Assembly (NCBI GenBank): GCA_947450405.1
Contig: CANFVI010000102.1
Span: 1 to 6,042, forward strand
Origin: Flavobacteriales bacterium
GTDB lineage: Bacteria; Bacteroidota; Bacteroidia; NS11-12g; UBA955
Length of the DNA stretch: 6,042 bases
Direction of reading: 5' to 3'
In this document: piece after piece, positions 5,586 through 6,042 of the stretch
Layout: each line of letters begins with the position of its first letter
Position numbering within the stretch: the first letter of the stretch is position 1
The notes under the pieces: model-generated
Told to the model about the DNA's origin: nothing
Databases searched by the model: none
What the model saw: the letters and a program-made list of their open reading frames with translations, nothing else
Made by a program: the position numbers and the translations under genes

Positions 5586-6008
5586 ATGAAAAAAATTACT
5601 TTATTCGTATTAAGCATCGTAGCATTGGCTAGCGCTGCTTCAGCTCAAGCAATCACTAAAGATGTAGATTTCACTTCAAATTCTGATCGTTTCAAAGGAA
5701 TGACAGTTACTATTGATGGTGTTAACTTGCGTCCAAAAGTAGCTATCACTGAAATTAAAGTTGGTGATCCAGCTACAGTTACAGTAGGAAAAGGTTCAAC
5801 TGCTAATGTAGTTGCAAAATGCAAAACTCCTCGTGGATTCAAACAAATTGATGTTGATTTTGCTAGCAACCCAACATTTGCTGCTTGTTTCTTCATGAGT
5901 GAGGCTATGTTCAAAACTATTCCTTTACAAGAAACTGTAAAAGCTCAAATCACTTTCAAAGGTGATAAATCATTGGGTTACCAAATCAGCTTATTTAAAG
6001 GTCAATAA
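5586..6008 (+). CDS. Small exported protein, paralogue 3 of a sigma-54-linked family, probably highly expressed
   Basis: The product is 140 aa and its function is not recognised. The signal peptide is residues 1-20 with cleavage at ASA|Q21. The N-terminal motif is diverged (DFTSNSDRFKGMTVTIDGV, 28-46) but follows the same layout as the N-P-x-KYNG-x-T segment of the neighbours. The loop at 58-78 is Val/Thr/Gly/Ala-rich rather than Ser/Asn-rich. C79 (AKCKTPRGF) and C101 (AACFF) keep the conserved pair. ITFKGD (122-127) and a terminal hydrophobic strand close the protein. Codon use differs from the other two copies: all three arginines are CGT, with many GCT, GGT, GTA and TTC codons, as in highly expressed genes. 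The canonical -12 element and the long A-rich leader agree with strong expression. It may be the ancestral or dominant copy, but that is inference. Confidence 0.88.
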   Translation: MKKITLFVLSIVALASAASAQAITKDVDFTSNSDRFKGMTVTIDGVNLRPKVAITEIKVGDPATVTVGKGSTANVVAKCKTPRGFKQIDVDFASNPTFAACFFMSEAMFKTIPLQETVKAQITFKGDKSLGYQISLFKGQ

Positions 6009-6028
6009 TTAGAACTTTTAAAAACTTT

Positions 6029-6042
6029 AAAAAGGCTACAGA
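6029..6042 (+). terminator. Possible left arm of a terminator cut by the window end
   Basis: AAAAAGGCTACAGA starts 20 nt after the stop of paralogue 3 and is the last sequence in the window. An A run followed by a G/C-containing arm is the usual left half of an intrinsic terminator in such genomes; the partner arm (TGTAGCCTTTTT-like) would lie just outside. It cannot be confirmed from this window. Confidence 0.25.

Overview
The window looks like chromosomal DNA of a Bacteroidota bacterium (Flavobacteriia/Chitinophagia-like). The base composition is AT-rich. Genes lack clear Shine-Dalgarno sites and have A-rich leaders. Signal peptides end in an A|Q cleavage site, and a vegetative promoter of the TTG / TAnnTTTG type precedes the tRNAs. 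No mobile-element gene, rRNA or CRISPR array is visible.

The left two thirds (15-4181) is a minus-strand cluster of three genes, read right to left. First comes a secreted SIMPL/DUF541 (YggE-like) protein. After 43 bp comes a secreted protein that looks like a small outer-membrane beta-barrel. After a further 80 bp comes a large cytoplasmic ATPase with two CbbX/SpoVK-type AAA+ modules behind a duplicated beta-rich N-terminal region. The first two genes are probably co-transcribed. The ATPase may have its own promoter, and a perfect 17-bp palindrome lies just in front of its ATG.

A divergent intergenic gap (4182-4392) leads to a plus-strand tRNA-Arg(UCU) - tRNA-Pro(UGG) pair, with a recognisable vegetative promoter and a strong intrinsic terminator.

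The right end (4621-6008) is the most unusual part. Three tandem genes encode small exported proteins of one family, with matched signal peptides, a conserved cysteine pair and an ITFK-x-D motif. Each gene is preceded by its own near-consensus sigma-54 (-24/-12) promoter, and all three promoters share a 16-bp identical core. The copies differ in the -12 element, leader length, codon use and loop length, which suggests graded or specialised expression. The sequence runs out just after the third copy, so the array may continue. The family's function is not recognisable from sequence.
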